In this document: in pieces, positions 1 to 8,671 of the stretch
Layout: the number at the start of each line of letters is the position of its first letter
How positions within the stretch are numbered: position 1 is the first letter of the stretch
Source of the DNA: Blastopirellula marina
GTDB lineage: Bacteria > Planctomycetota > Planctomycetia > Pirellulales > Pirellulaceae
DNA: 64,000 nt
Direction of reading: 5' to 3'
Assembly: GCF_002967765.1 (NCBI RefSeq)
Contig: NZ_PUHY01000004.1
Coordinates: 434,001-498,000 of the forward strand
The notes under the pieces: generated by a model
Told to the model about the DNA's origin: nothing
Seen by the model: only the letters and a program-made list of their open reading frames with translations
The model's database searches: none
Made by a program: the position numbers and the translations under genes

Positions 1-509
1 GTCTTCGCTTCTGGTTCGTAGAAATCGAGCAACGCGTCGTACTGCTCTCCCTCGTAACCGATCGCCTCGGCCATCTCGCGGCTGAGGCTGATCAGCTTGT
101 CCAAGATTGGCTCGAAGGTTCCAAAGTTGTTGTCGGCTCGTGCTTTGACCCACGTTTGTTGGCCGATGATTCGCGAATGGCTGAATTCCTCGATCAAGCG
201 TTTGGGAAGCTTGACCTGCTTCAAGTAGTCGCTGCGAATCCGGCGGATTGTTGCTTCGGTAAAGCTATTCGGCTCTTCCGTGAGCGGTGAGTCAGTCAGT
301 TCTTCTAACCAAGCGCCGAGTTGAGGATCGGTGTTACGATCGTGAATGATACCCGCCAAGAGGGTCACCTGATCGGCTCGATAGGCACCGCCACGTTCCG
401 GCAGCATGACTCGCTCGTCCCAGCCTAAGAGGGCATTGATGTTTTCGAGCTTGGCCGTCTCGCGAACGTGGTCGCACAACTGGTCGAAGATTTGTTGATG
501 ATCCGCCAT
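1..509 (-). CDS. Carboxypeptidase Taq (peptidase family M32), N-terminal part, cut by the window edge
   Basis: Reading the minus strand from ATG at 509 gives 169 uninterrupted residues that run off the left edge. The opening (a Leu/Ile/Asn stretch followed by LLGWDERVMLP, then ending near a YDALLDFYEPE motif) matches the all-helical N-terminal half of M32 metallocarboxypeptidases, which remove C-terminal residues from peptides in the cytoplasm. The HEXXH zinc site lies beyond the window, so catalytic competence cannot be judged. The gene starts 58 bp after pheT with no visible terminator, so it may be read from the pheST transcript. Family assignment is by recognition of the N-terminal motifs. 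Confidence 0.85.
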   Translation of the reverse strand, partial: MADHQQIFDQLCDHVRETAKLENINALLGWDERVMLPERGGAYRADQVTLLAGIIHDRNTDPQLGAWLEELTDSPLTEEPNSFTEATIRRIRSDYLKQVKLPKRLIEEFSHSRIIGQQTWVKARADNNFGTFEPILDKLISLSREMAEAIGYEGEQYDALLDFYEPEAK

Positions 510-567
510 GTTTGTCGCCTGTTCGTAATCGTGGGTCGTAAGGGTTGTTGGTTGGCTCAGCAGGACG

Positions 568-2583
568 CTAGGCGAGCAGCTTGGCTCCGGTTTGTTTTTC
601 ACATTCGGCCAAGATCTTGGCGATCGTGACGTCCGCTTCTTCCCCTTTCAGGGTGCGATCGTAGGCTTGAAGTGTGACAGTGAACAAGACTCGCTTTTTA
701 CCAGGTCCATCCTTTTTGGGATCGCGGAAGATCTCTTGGAAGGTGACACTTTCAACCAGTTCGCCGCCGGCGTCATAGCCAATCGATTGTAACTGCGACC
801 AGCTCACTTCTTCGTCGACAATCAAGTTCAAGTCGCGATTCATGGTCGGCTGTGTACTGAAGTCTTGATGTTGTGGCACCAACACGGCCAGCTTCATCAG
901 GGCACCCAGGTCGAGCTCGGCAACCGATGCCGCGTTTTGCAGTCCGTACGCTTTGGCCGTCTTGTGACTCACGATACCGAAATAGCCGAGCGTCGTACCG
1001 TCGATGGTGACGTGCGCCCCCTGCCCTTCTACGAACATCGGGTCGGTAAACGGAAGGACTTCGAGCTTGGCTTTCGGGTTGAGCATCGCCACCAGCGATT
1101 CCACTACGCCCTTAATCTCGTAAAAGCTATTACCACTGGTGATCCCGACCATGTAACGTTCGTCGGGCAGTGCTTTCGCCTTGGGGAGATAGACCTTGGC
1201 GATCTCGTACAGGTCGATTTGCGTATAGCTGAATTTCTCGTTATTTCGACGAGCACCCAGCAAGCTTGGCAGCAGGCTGATGCGAAGACGATCTTCCCCT
1301 TTCACCATCGGCATGCTGGTGGCAAGCGGCTCGCTGAGAGACCAACCTTGGAAGGTCTTGGCCCAGACGTCGCTCACAACGCTGCGAGTTAGTGTTTCAT
1401 CGAAACCCATGCCAAGCATCGCCGACCGCACCTTGTTACGCACACGGTCCAGGTCACTTTGGTGGGAAGCACTCAGTGAGACACCAGCACGCTCCGGGAT
1501 TTGGTCGTAGCCGTGGATCCGCGCGACTTCTTCGACAAGGTCGATTTCGCGCGTGATGTCACGACGCCAACTAGCTGGGATGACGGTGATGCTCTCATTG
1601 GTTTGTTTTTGAACTGGATTGCCGAGCTTTTCCAAGATGCGATGGACTTCGTCCGCCGGGACATCGATGCCCAAGACACGCATCAACTGAGAAAAGCGGA
1701 GGGTTACCGGCTTGCGGGCAGGTGCGGACGAACCGGCGAAGACACTTCCTTCGCAGATTTCGCCGCCAGCCGTTTCGACGATCAGTTCGCAGCAGCGGCG
1801 ACTAGCCCAATCGATCATCTCGGGATCGACACCCCGTTCAAACCGGTAGGAGGAATCACTCTTTAGTTTGAGCCGTCGCGAAGTCGTGCGAACTGGCAAA
1901 GCGGCGAAGTCGGCTGCTTCGATCAGCAGGCTCGAGGTCATCTCGCCTACTTCCGTCAGCTTGCCACCCATCACACCAGCCAACGCAATTGCCCCGCTGC
2001 TGTCGGCGATCACGTAGTCGTCGCTGTGCAGTTCGTAGTCACGATGATCGATCGCGGTGAACTTTTCGCTGGTTTTCGCTCGGCGGACCGTGATTGTATC
2101 GCCCGTGATTTTGTCGAGATCAAACGCGTGTAACGGCTGACCGATCTCCATCAACACGTAATTGGTGACGTCGACTACGTTGTTGATCACGGCAACACCG
2201 ACCGTTTCCAAGCGATTGGTCAGCCAGGCTGGACTGGGGCCAATCGTCACCCCAGTTACGCTGCGGGCGATGTAGCGAGGGCAGAAGTCTTCGTCTTCGA
2301 TCTGCACGATCTTCGGACAAGCACCGCCGGTCGACGTGGCCGCGATATCGGCTTGAGGAACCTTCAATTCCAGGTCGAACAACACGCCGATCTCGCGAGC
2401 GATGCCAACATGACCGAGCCAGTCGGGACGGTTGCTGGTGACTTCCAAGTCCAAGCAGCGATCGTTAGCAACGGTGGAAGCGCCATCGAAATTTAGCCCA
2501 GCCAACGTCAAGCGATCGCAGACCTCTGCTTCGCTGAGGTTGAGGTCGAGATACTGCTTCAGCCATTCCCAGGAAACTAGCAT
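568..2583 (-). CDS. pheT: Phenylalanyl-tRNA synthetase beta subunit, lacking the N-terminal tRNA-binding (EMAP-II-like) domain
   Basis: Beta subunit of the (alpha-beta)2 PheRS that charges tRNA-Phe. The start is set at the Met beginning MLVSWEWLKQYLDL, the family's usual N-terminus; the open frame extends upstream but that part looks like non-coding sequence. At 671 residues it is about 120 shorter than the E. coli protein. The first 35 residues are followed directly by LEVTSNRPDWLGH (the segment that normally comes after the tRNA-binding domain), so the OB-fold domain is absent. B3/B4 editing, B5 (GVDPEM region), the catalytic-like core and the C-terminal FDX-ACB domain (TMNRDLNLIVDE) are present. 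pheS lies 73 bp upstream on the same strand. Confidence 0.95.
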   Translation of the reverse strand: MLVSWEWLKQYLDLNLSEAEVCDRLTLAGLNFDGASTVANDRCLDLEVTSNRPDWLGHVGIAREIGVLFDLELKVPQADIAATSTGGACPKIVQIEDEDFCPRYIARSVTGVTIGPSPAWLTNRLETVGVAVINNVVDVTNYVLMEIGQPLHAFDLDKITGDTITVRRAKTSEKFTAIDHRDYELHSDDYVIADSSGAIALAGVMGGKLTEVGEMTSSLLIEAADFAALPVRTTSRRLKLKSDSSYRFERGVDPEMIDWASRRCCELIVETAGGEICEGSVFAGSSAPARKPVTLRFSQLMRVLGIDVPADEVHRILEKLGNPVQKQTNESITVIPASWRRDITREIDLVEEVARIHGYDQIPERAGVSLSASHQSDLDRVRNKVRSAMLGMGFDETLTRSVVSDVWAKTFQGWSLSEPLATSMPMVKGEDRLRISLLPSLLGARRNNEKFSYTQIDLYEIAKVYLPKAKALPDERYMVGITSGNSFYEIKGVVESLVAMLNPKAKLEVLPFTDPMFVEGQGAHVTIDGTTLGYFGIVSHKTAKAYGLQNAASVAELDLGALMKLAVLVPQHQDFSTQPTMNRDLNLIVDEEVSWSQLQSIGYDAGGELVESVTFQEIFRDPKKDGPGKKRVLFTVTLQAYDRTLKGEEADVTIAKILAECEKQTGAKLLA

Positions 2584-2656
2584 GATTTGTCGATTCTGTG
2601 CGTGTGCGAGTTCGAGGTGATTGTGAGGATTCACAAAGAGCGAAACGTGTCCGGCT

Positions 2657-3685
2657 TTAGAACTGAGCCAGGAACTTCGTGTTGCTGTCGTACAAATAGC
2701 GGATGTCATTGATGCCGTGACGTCGCATGCAAAGACGCTCGACACCCAGTCCGAATGCGAATCCGGTAACCTTCTCTGGATCGTAGCCGACCGCCTTCAG
2801 GACGTTGGGGTCGACCATCCCTGCCCCGCCGAATTCGAGCCAGGTATCTTGCCAACGCATGTCGACTTCCACACTCGGTTCGGTGAAGGGGAAGAAGGAA
2901 GGACGGAAGCGGATTTCCACGTCGCCGCCTAAGTAGCTGGACGCGAACAGCCGCAGGACATATTTCAGGTCGGCCATGGTGACGTTGGTATCGACTAGCA
3001 GTCCTTCGATCTGATGGAACATGGCGTAGTGAGTCGCATCGATTTCGTCGGGACGATAGACGCGACCAAGGGAAACGATGCGGATCGGCGGCTCGTTGTC
3101 TTCCATCACGCGGATCTGGACGGTCGACGTCTGGCTTCGCAGCAGTTGATTGCCGCCACCGTGGCTGGCTGCGGCGATATTCAGATAGAAGTTGTCCAGC
3201 GGATCGCGAGCTGGATGCTCGAGGGGGATATTCAAGGCTTCGAAGTTGTGCCAGTCATCTTCGATTTCCGGTCCTTCCACGGCGGAGAAACCGAGCCGGC
3301 CCATGATGTCTTTCAGCTCGTCGATCGTCTGGGTGATCGGATGGACGTGTCCCAGGCGTGGTCGAATGCCGGGCAGCGTCACATCGAGTGCTTCGACTTT
3401 GCCCTTTTTCCCGCCACCGGTTATCACATCGGCAGCCGATTGGAAAAGCTCTTCCAGTCGGGTTTTCACTTCGTTGAAGCGTTTGCCGGCGGCGGGCTTG
3501 TCTTCCTTGGCGACTTTGCCGAGACCCTTTTGGGCTTCCTTGAGCTTGCCACTTTTGGCTCCCAGGAATTCGACGCGAGTCTCTTCCAGAACCTGGTGAT
3601 CGGTCTGATTGATGGCGTCCTCGAAACGCTTGGAGGCGGATTCGACCAGATCGTCCAACTGCTTGATGAAATCGTTGAGTGACAT
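2657..3685 (-). CDS. pheS: Phenylalanyl-tRNA synthetase alpha subunit
   Basis: Catalytic subunit of PheRS, a class II synthetase, 342 residues, close to the family norm. The start is placed at [14 protein letters not shown], not at the upstream in-frame Met, because the family begins here and a terminator-like hairpin lies in the upstream part. An N-terminal coiled coil (about 1-90) is followed by the class II core: the [11 protein letters not shown] substrate-binding region, motif 2 ([19 protein letters not shown]) and motif 3 ([13 protein letters not shown]). It is followed by pheT. A strong hairpin between rplT and pheS suggests that pheST has its own promoter or is reached only by readthrough. 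Confidence 0.96.
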   Translation of the reverse strand: MSLNDFIKQLDDLVESASKRFEDAINQTDHQVLEETRVEFLGAKSGKLKEAQKGLGKVAKEDKPAAGKRFNEVKTRLEELFQSAADVITGGGKKGKVEALDVTLPGIRPRLGHVHPITQTIDELKDIMGRLGFSAVEGPEIEDDWHNFEALNIPLEHPARDPLDNFYLNIAAASHGGGNQLLRSQTSTVQIRVMEDNEPPIRIVSLGRVYRPDEIDATHYAMFHQIEGLLVDTNVTMADLKYVLRLFASSYLGGDVEIRFRPSFFPFTEPSVEVDMRWQDTWLEFGGAGMVDPNVLKAVGYDPEKVTGFAFGLGVERLCMRRHGINDIRYLYDSNTKFLAQF

Positions 3686-3715
3686 GATGCCTGTTGGTGA
3701 GATGCCTTCATGAAA

Positions 3716-3744
3716 CAAGCCGCCGAGGATAGCTCGGCGGCTTG
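3716..3744 (-). terminator. Terminator-like hairpin between rplT and pheS
   Basis: A perfect 12-bp stem (CAAGCCGCCGAG paired with CTCGGCGGCTTG) with a 5-nt loop. On the minus strand it is followed by a modest T-rich stretch (TTGTTTC). It lies about 75 bp downstream of rplT and 31 bp upstream of the pheS start. It may end the rpmI-rplT transcript or act as an attenuator for pheST; no leader peptide was recognised. Confidence 0.6.
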
Positions 3745-3817
3745 TATTATTGCATTTGAATGACGGGCTGCCCATCCACGGTGTTATCGCACTCGGTGGG
3801 GGCCAGCTTCGTGGCGA

Positions 3818-4174
3818 CTAGGCAGCCAGGGCGGCCTTCACTTCTTCGGTCACCGCGTCGAATGCACCTGGATCGTGGATCGCCATTTCAGACAGAACCT
3901 TACGATCGAGGGTGATGCCAGCCTTCTTCAGGCCGTTGATGAATTCGCTGTAACGCAAACCACGTTCACGAGCGGCGGCGTTCAAACGGATGATCCACAG
4001 CTTGCGGAACTCACGTTTGCGGACCTTACGGTCGCGATAGGCATAGACGCCAGCTCGGACCAAGGTTTCCTTGACGGTACGCAGCAGATTACCACGTCCA
4101 CCGCGATTACCCCGAGCCTTCTTAAAGAGACGTTTCTTGGACTTATGGCGTGCCTTGCCGTAAGTGGTTCTCAT
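3818..4174 (-). CDS. rplT: 50S ribosomal protein bL20
   Basis: 118 residues, highly basic, with the bL20 signature near the N-terminus ([14 protein letters not shown]) and the conserved globular segment ([29 protein letters not shown] split over residues 60-90). It binds 23S rRNA early in large-subunit assembly. rpmI is 161 bp upstream on the same strand, the usual L35-L20 order. In many bacteria L20 represses its own operon by binding the mRNA; no such structure could be verified here. Confidence 0.98.
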   Translation of the reverse strand: MRTTYGKARHKSKKRLFKKARGNRGGRGNLLRTVKETLVRAGVYAYRDRKVRKREFRKLWIIRLNAAARERGLRYSEFINGLKKAGITLDRKVLSEMAIHDPGAFDAVTEEVKAALAA

Positions 4175-4335
4175 CGATCTACCTTACCTTCGTCCACAGG
4201 GCCCCTGCTTTCTATTGGAAAACAGATGTTAGGTGCCCGCGTACTGAAAAATCGCACTTGGTTTGGGTCGACCAATTCGACCTGCCAACGTACGGGAAAA
4301 ATAACTTCGCCAATCAGCGAAAGTACCAGCCGACG

Positions 4336-4539
4336 TTAGTAGCTGTACTTGCCGAGGGCTTCACGCAGAGCAACCGATTCAGCTTCGGCCAGAACGGTCG
4401 TACCGCGGAGGTTACGCTTACGCTTGTGGCTCATACGGTTAGCCAAGTGGCTCGTACCGCACTGACGGTGCTTGATCTTGCCGTTGCCGGTGATGCGGAA
4501 GCGTTTCTTGGTACCCTTGTGGGTTTTCATCTTAGGCAT
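4336..4539 (-). CDS. rpmI: 50S ribosomal protein bL35
   Basis: 67 residues from the Met of MPKMKTHKGTKKRF; a further in-frame Met five codons upstream is less likely because the family starts here. The very basic sequence with SHKRKRNLR is typical of bL35, a structural protein of the large subunit. It precedes rplT. Its usual upstream partner infC is 3.3 kb away, separated by three unrelated genes, so this gene must have its own promoter within about 250 bp upstream. No clear sigma70 promoter was identified there. Confidence 0.97.
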   Translation of the reverse strand: MPKMKTHKGTKKRFRITGNGKIKHRQCGTSHLANRMSHKRKRNLRGTTVLAEAESVALREALGKYSY

Positions 4540-4787
4540 GATGCCAATCCCCAATGAATATGCGGCCCAATTGTGTGTTTTGGGCGGTCGTGTCCATTAC
4601 GGACATACTTCGGACTCATGGAAACCCAATATTCTAGGGAGAAATCCCTTTGGGCGGTAGGGGGACGTAACGGATTTCGAAAAAGGAGTCGGCAATGCGT
4701 GTAATCGGCGTAACCTATTGCTCCAATTGGTTTTACCGATACAGTTTCCGCCGCGATCTCGAAGTTTAACGGTCGAATCGAGCGGGC

Positions 4788-5381
4788 ATGCCGTCTAGAA
4801 TAAGGCTTGCCCCACCCACTTTCCTTGCTCGCGCGGCCAATTGCTTGATGGATGGTCCTCTGATCACCGCTTGGACGATACGTATCGCCCTGCTCGCGCT
4901 GTTGGCTAGTTTGCTGCTGCGAATGGCAGAGCCATGGTGGTCGGTTTCGGATGCGACCCGACGAGCTGTCTGGACGGCCGGATGCCTAGTGTTTCTGGCA
5001 CATATCGCCGCTGGGATGCACTTTTATCATCATTGGGACCATAGTCTCGCGTACGAAGCGACGGCTCAGCAAACGTGCGATACGCTGGGGATTCCCTTTG
5101 GAGGTGGGATCTACGTGAACCACTTGATGGCGATCGTGTGGGTGAGCGACGTGTTGTGGTGGTGGCTGGCACCGGTTTCGTATGGCCAGCGAGGCCCAAT
5201 TTGGGAGCAAATCATCGTCGGCTTCTTTCTTTTTATCGCCTTCAACGGATTAGTGGTGTTTAAGGAAGGGGGACTCCGGATTGGCGGAATCATGGGATTT
5301 GGTGTCCTGGTGACGACATGGCTGACCCTTCATTTCGTAAACAAGCCAGCTCGTACGCTGGCCGAAACGAGCGATCCATAA
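4788..5381 (+). CDS. Hypothetical multi-pass inner-membrane protein
   Basis: 197 residues with four to five predicted membrane segments, at roughly 27-45, 60-76, 113-127, 138-157 and 164-183. A His-rich stretch (AGMHFYHHWDHS, about residues 75-86) between the second and third segments could bind metal or heme, but this is speculation. An alternative ATG at 4848 would drop the first 20 residues, and neither start has an obvious Shine-Dalgarno. The gene ends 6 bp before the GT4 glycosyltransferase, so the two probably form an operon inserted opposite to the translation genes. I do not recognise the family. Confidence 0.75.
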   Translation: MPSRIRLAPPTFLARAANCLMDGPLITAWTIRIALLALLASLLLRMAEPWWSVSDATRRAVWTAGCLVFLAHIAAGMHFYHHWDHSLAYEATAQQTCDTLGIPFGGGIYVNHLMAIVWVSDVLWWWLAPVSYGQRGPIWEQIIVGFFLFIAFNGLVVFKEGGLRIGGIMGFGVLVTTWLTLHFVNKPARTLAETSDP

Positions 5382-5387
5382 AGAAGC

Positions 5388-6737
5388 ATGCATCAATCCT
5401 CCCCCAACTCCATCGATCCGATCACTGTCGCCTACATTACCGCAGGCGGGGCCGGCATGTTCTGCGGAAGTTGCATGCGGGACAACACGGTTGCCAGGGC
5501 CATGCATCATCAAGGGCACGATGTCCATTTGATCCCGATGTACACGCCAATTCGAGTTGATGAAGAGAATGTCAGCGAGCAAACCTTGTTCTACGGCGGT
5601 ATCAACGTCTATATGGAGCAAAACGTCCCTGGCTACCGTTTTTTACCTAACTTCTTAACGCGTTGGCTCGATCAGGCCTGGATTATTCGGTGGGCCACCT
5701 CGCGAGGAATTGAAACGAACGCGAAGCAGCTAGGGGCCCTGACGCTCTCTGTGCTTCAAGGAACCGCGGGCAAACAGCGAAAGGAAGCGATTCGCCTAGT
5801 CGATTGGGTTGCCGGTTCGATCAAGCCGCAGGTCGTCAACTATTCAAACATGTTGATCGCCGGCTCGGCTCCCCTGGTGAAGGAGAAGATCGATTGCCCG
5901 ATCGTCGTGACCCTGCAAGGGGACGATGTCTTTATGGATGAACTGCCAGAGCCGTATCGCAGCAAGTGTTTTCAGCAGATCAGCAAGTTGGTTCCCAGTA
6001 TCGACAAGTTCGTCGTTTTCAGCCGCTACTACGCGGACTACATGGCAGACTACTTTGGAATTCCCGAAGAGAAGTTTCATCTTGTTCCGCTGGGGATCGA
6101 TCTCTCCGATTTACCGGATGCTCCTACTTCCGCGACCGAGGACCTGGCGACCGACCGGCATCCGACGATTGGCTATCTTGCACGCATGGCACCCGAAAAA
6201 GGACTGCACCTGTTGATCGATGCTTTCCTCCACTTGCGGGCGACGCCAGGGATGGAGAACGCCCGGCTAAAGGTCGCTGGTTGGGCTGGGCCGCAGCAGC
6301 AACCTTATTTGGACGAACAGTTTGAAAAATTGAAAGCTGCTGGACACTTCGAAGGATGCGAGTACCTAGGGACCGTCGACCGGAATCAGAAATTAGAGTT
6401 CCTGAAGTCGATCGATGTCCTTTCCGTGCCAACCACTTACCGTGAGCCGAAAGGGTTGTTCGTGCTTGAAGCAATGGCCGCCGGCGTCCCCGTGGTACAG
6501 CCGAGTCATGGTGCGTTTCCGGAACTGATCGAAGCGACCCAAGGTGGGCACCTGGTGCCGCCCCACGACCCGATCTCGCTGGCCGAAAAACTGGCCGAAG
6601 TGCTCAGCGATCGCGAGGGAGCCAAGCAGTTGGGAGTCTCCGCTTCGGAAACGGTGCGGACCCATTTCAACGCGCAAGTTGCTGCGGCCAAGACGGCCGA
6701 GCTTTATCAGCAACTTGTTTCCCAGGGAGTGCGTTAA
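5388..6737 (+). CDS. Glycosyltransferase family 4 (GT-B fold)
   Basis: 449 residues. The N-terminus carries an AGGAGMFCGSCMRDN motif, typical of one GT4 subfamily with a conserved CGSC pair. The C-terminal Rossmann half contains the GT4 elements: IGYLARMAPEKGLHLLI, the YLG...LEFLKSIDVLSVPT stretch, and the E-x7-E nucleotide-sugar site in FVLEAMAAGVPVVQP (about residues 355-370). It should transfer a sugar from a nucleotide donor at the cytoplasmic side; the acceptor is unknown. It sits in an operon with the preceding membrane protein and meets a GT2 enzyme tail to tail, with the two stop codons sharing the palindrome TTAA. A polysaccharide or glycolipid role is likely but not shown. Confidence 0.9.
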   Translation: MHQSSPNSIDPITVAYITAGGAGMFCGSCMRDNTVARAMHHQGHDVHLIPMYTPIRVDEENVSEQTLFYGGINVYMEQNVPGYRFLPNFLTRWLDQAWIIRWATSRGIETNAKQLGALTLSVLQGTAGKQRKEAIRLVDWVAGSIKPQVVNYSNMLIAGSAPLVKEKIDCPIVVTLQGDDVFMDELPEPYRSKCFQQISKLVPSIDKFVVFSRYYADYMADYFGIPEEKFHLVPLGIDLSDLPDAPTSATEDLATDRHPTIGYLARMAPEKGLHLLIDAFLHLRATPGMENARLKVAGWAGPQQQPYLDEQFEKLKAAGHFEGCEYLGTVDRNQKLEFLKSIDVLSVPTTYREPKGLFVLEAMAAGVPVVQPSHGAFPELIEATQGGHLVPPHDPISLAEKLAEVLSDREGAKQLGVSASETVRTHFNAQVAAAKTAELYQQLVSQGVR

Positions 6738-7579
6738 CCCGCTTTCAGCGAAACGCTTGAGTGCGTGACCGGCGGAAGTTCAATCGGTTGCGGTTTAGGA
6801 GGCGGCATCAGCCCGTTTTCGATGAAGATCGGGCCGGTCTTGGATGCTTCCAGGAGGGCGTTGTTGCGGTCGAAGTCTTCCTGGTTGAAGACCTTTTCGT
6901 GTTCCATGTGGAACAAAATAGCGGAGTAGAGTGCGTTGCGGCGTTTAATCCCAGAACGCATCAGCCGCGTGGCGAATTCGCTGTCTTCTCGCCAGTAGCC
7001 GACGAAATGTTCGTTCCAGCCGTTGATCGCGATCACATCGCGTCGGAAGGTGCCAATATTGCAGCTGCGAATGCCATGAATCCCATAGCTGGGAATCGTG
7101 AATCCAGGGATGCGGATCATCAGGTCCAAGCGAGTCAGTCCACCACGCAGCCAGAATTGAAGCTGCTGCCACGGGGTTTCTGCCCCGGTGAATTTTTCGA
7201 AGGCGGAGAAGCGCAGAAAATTTCGTCGACCTTGGATGAAATAGCCAGGACGAGCCATCTGTAAATGGTCAGCCAAGAACATCGGACCAGGGATGCAGTC
7301 GCCGTCGGTGTAGATGAGATAGTCGCCGCTGCACTCGCGTGTCGCGCGGTTACGTGCTTTCGCGATCTGTGGCACACCACCAAACGGGCTCCAAGCGTGA
7401 ATGATCGGGAACGAGGCTTCTTTCTGGTATTTACGGATGATTTCAGGGGTTTCGTCGGTTGAGCCATCGTCCGCAATGACCACTTCGTCCGGTTGGACCT
7501 GCTGGTGCAGATAGCCGTACAGCACCTTTTCCAGGTAGTACGAGCGATTGTGCGTGGTGATGATGACCGACGTTTTCAT
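6734..7579 (-). CDS. Glycosyltransferase family 2 (GT-A fold), galactosyltransferase-like C-terminus
   Basis: 281 residues beginning MKTSVIITTHNRSYYL. GT2 features are visible: the N-terminal nucleotide-binding strand, ADDGSTDET (about 37-45), a DxD-type metal site in YTDGDCIP (about 90-97), and a C-terminal GWNEHFVGYWREDSEFATRL segment resembling the glyco_transf_7C region that positions the acceptor. No membrane anchor is seen, so it is probably a soluble or peripheral cytoplasmic enzyme. It converges on the GT4 gene with a 4-bp overlap. It interrupts the infC-rpmI order and may be served by its own promoter, because a strong hairpin lies between it and infC. Confidence 0.9.
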   Translation of the reverse strand: MKTSVIITTHNRSYYLEKVLYGYLHQQVQPDEVVIADDGSTDETPEIIRKYQKEASFPIIHAWSPFGGVPQIAKARNRATRECSGDYLIYTDGDCIPGPMFLADHLQMARPGYFIQGRRNFLRFSAFEKFTGAETPWQQLQFWLRGGLTRLDLMIRIPGFTIPSYGIHGIRSCNIGTFRRDVIAINGWNEHFVGYWREDSEFATRLMRSGIKRRNALYSAILFHMEHEKVFNQEDFDRNNALLEASKTGPIFIENGLMPPPKPQPIELPPVTHSSVSLKAG

Positions 7580-7763
7580 TGGGGCGCCTCAGGGGGTCTG
7601 GCGATGCGTCCTTTAACGCTCGAGAACGATCCAGCCGTGAATACGCCTAGTGCGCAGGGGATGCGTTCACGCGAATAGCGAGGCGAGACGTTACCACGGT
7701 CAACGTCTCAGCAGCAAGATCAGTTCGTCGAGTGAAGGGTAGTCGACATGCTGCTAGCAAGAA

Positions 7764-7791
7764 GATGGCCGTACAGATCGGTACGGCCATC
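7764..7791 (-). terminator. Hairpin downstream of infC
   Basis: A perfect 11-bp inverted repeat (GATGGCCGTAC and GTACGGCCATC) around a 6-nt loop, 52 bp past the infC stop. On the minus strand it is followed by TTCTTG, a weak U-tract. It probably terminates the thrS-infC transcript, separating infC from rpmI-rplT further downstream. Confidence 0.6.
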
Positions 7792-7843
7792 GTGAATCAT
7801 TATCCACGTGCTTCAAAACAAGCGATGGTTGTTCGGCTGCTGA

Positions 7844-8377
7844 TTAGCCGGCTTTCGGGGAAACGGTCGCCATGATGCGACGTCCCATCTGCTTCGGCGG
7901 AGATTCTGGCTTGCCGACTTCGGACAGCAATTCGATGACTTGCGCCATCACGCGATGTCCCTCTTCGACGTGCGCCATTTCGCGCCCTTTGAATTGAATG
8001 GAGATCTGAACCTTGTCTTTGTGCTTCAGAAATCCAATCGCTTGTTTGACCTTGAATTCGATATCGTGGTCACCGGTCTTGGGTCGCAGACGAATTTCCT
8101 TCGTCTTGGTGTGGTGCGACTGGTTTTTGTGTTGCTTCTTGCTTTGCTGATATTTGTACTTGCCGTAATCCATGATTCGGCACACCGGCGGTTTAGCCGC
8201 TGGGGCAACCACCACGAGATCCAATCCGGATTCTCGGGCAATCGACATGGCTTCGTCGGTAGGCAGAACGCCTAATTGTTCTCCGTCGGCAGCAATTACT
8301 CGAATCGGGGATACACGGATTTTCTCGTTGATTCGAGTTTGGTCGCGATTCTGGTCGCGATCGCGATCGCGAGACAT
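7844..8377 (-). CDS. infC: Translation initiation factor IF-3
   Basis: 177 residues. After a short extension of alternating Arg-Asp residues (about 2-13), the classical IF-3 start appears (RINEKIRV...[14 protein letters not shown]). The N-domain ends in the basic linker ([13 protein letters not shown]), and the C-domain carries [29 protein letters not shown]-3 binds the 30S subunit and checks start codons. The start here is a plain ATG, whereas many bacteria use an unusual start for autoregulation. thrS lies 294 bp upstream on the same strand. Confidence 0.97.
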   Translation of the reverse strand: MSRDRDRDQNRDQTRINEKIRVSPIRVIAADGEQLGVLPTDEAMSIARESGLDLVVVAPAAKPPVCRIMDYGKYKYQQSKKQHKNQSHHTKTKEIRLRPKTGDHDIEFKVKQAIGFLKHKDKVQISIQFKGREMAHVEEGHRVMAQVIELLSEVGKPESPPKQMGRRIMATVSPKAG

Positions 8378-8623
8378 ATTACGCAGGGCGATGGCTTGTG
8401 ATCCTTACTTGTCTTGGGAAACGGGTAAATGTTTAGGTGAGATGTGGACAACCCGTAAAATCGTACCACATTGCCGTCATTTTATCGTCAAGTTTCGTCC
8501 GCGTTAACGCGTGAAAATCAGATTCACCAAATTTTGCCACCTTTCCGGGTGGTAATGGCTCGGAATCTTCCCTCGCAGCCACCCCGCTTGCGCGGATCGA
8601 TGAATGCGAATGGATCACGGACG

Positions 8624-8652
8624 AGCCACGCCCTCGTTATGAGGGGGTGGCT
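8624..8652. other. Hairpin in the thrS-infC gap
   Basis: A 12-bp inverted repeat with one mismatch (AGCCACGCCCTC and GAGGGGGTGGCT) and a 5-nt loop. There is no clear T-tract on the minus strand, so it may be a weak terminator, an mRNA-stabilising structure for thrS, or part of the infC leader. The rest of the 294-bp gap shows nothing else recognisable. Confidence 0.4.
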
Positions 8653-8671
8653 AAGTTTCTTTTGGGGCGAA

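Noticed and set aside
3014-3682. 222-codon open frame opposite pheS
   Set aside because: Complete overlap with the clearly coding pheS; no homology seen.
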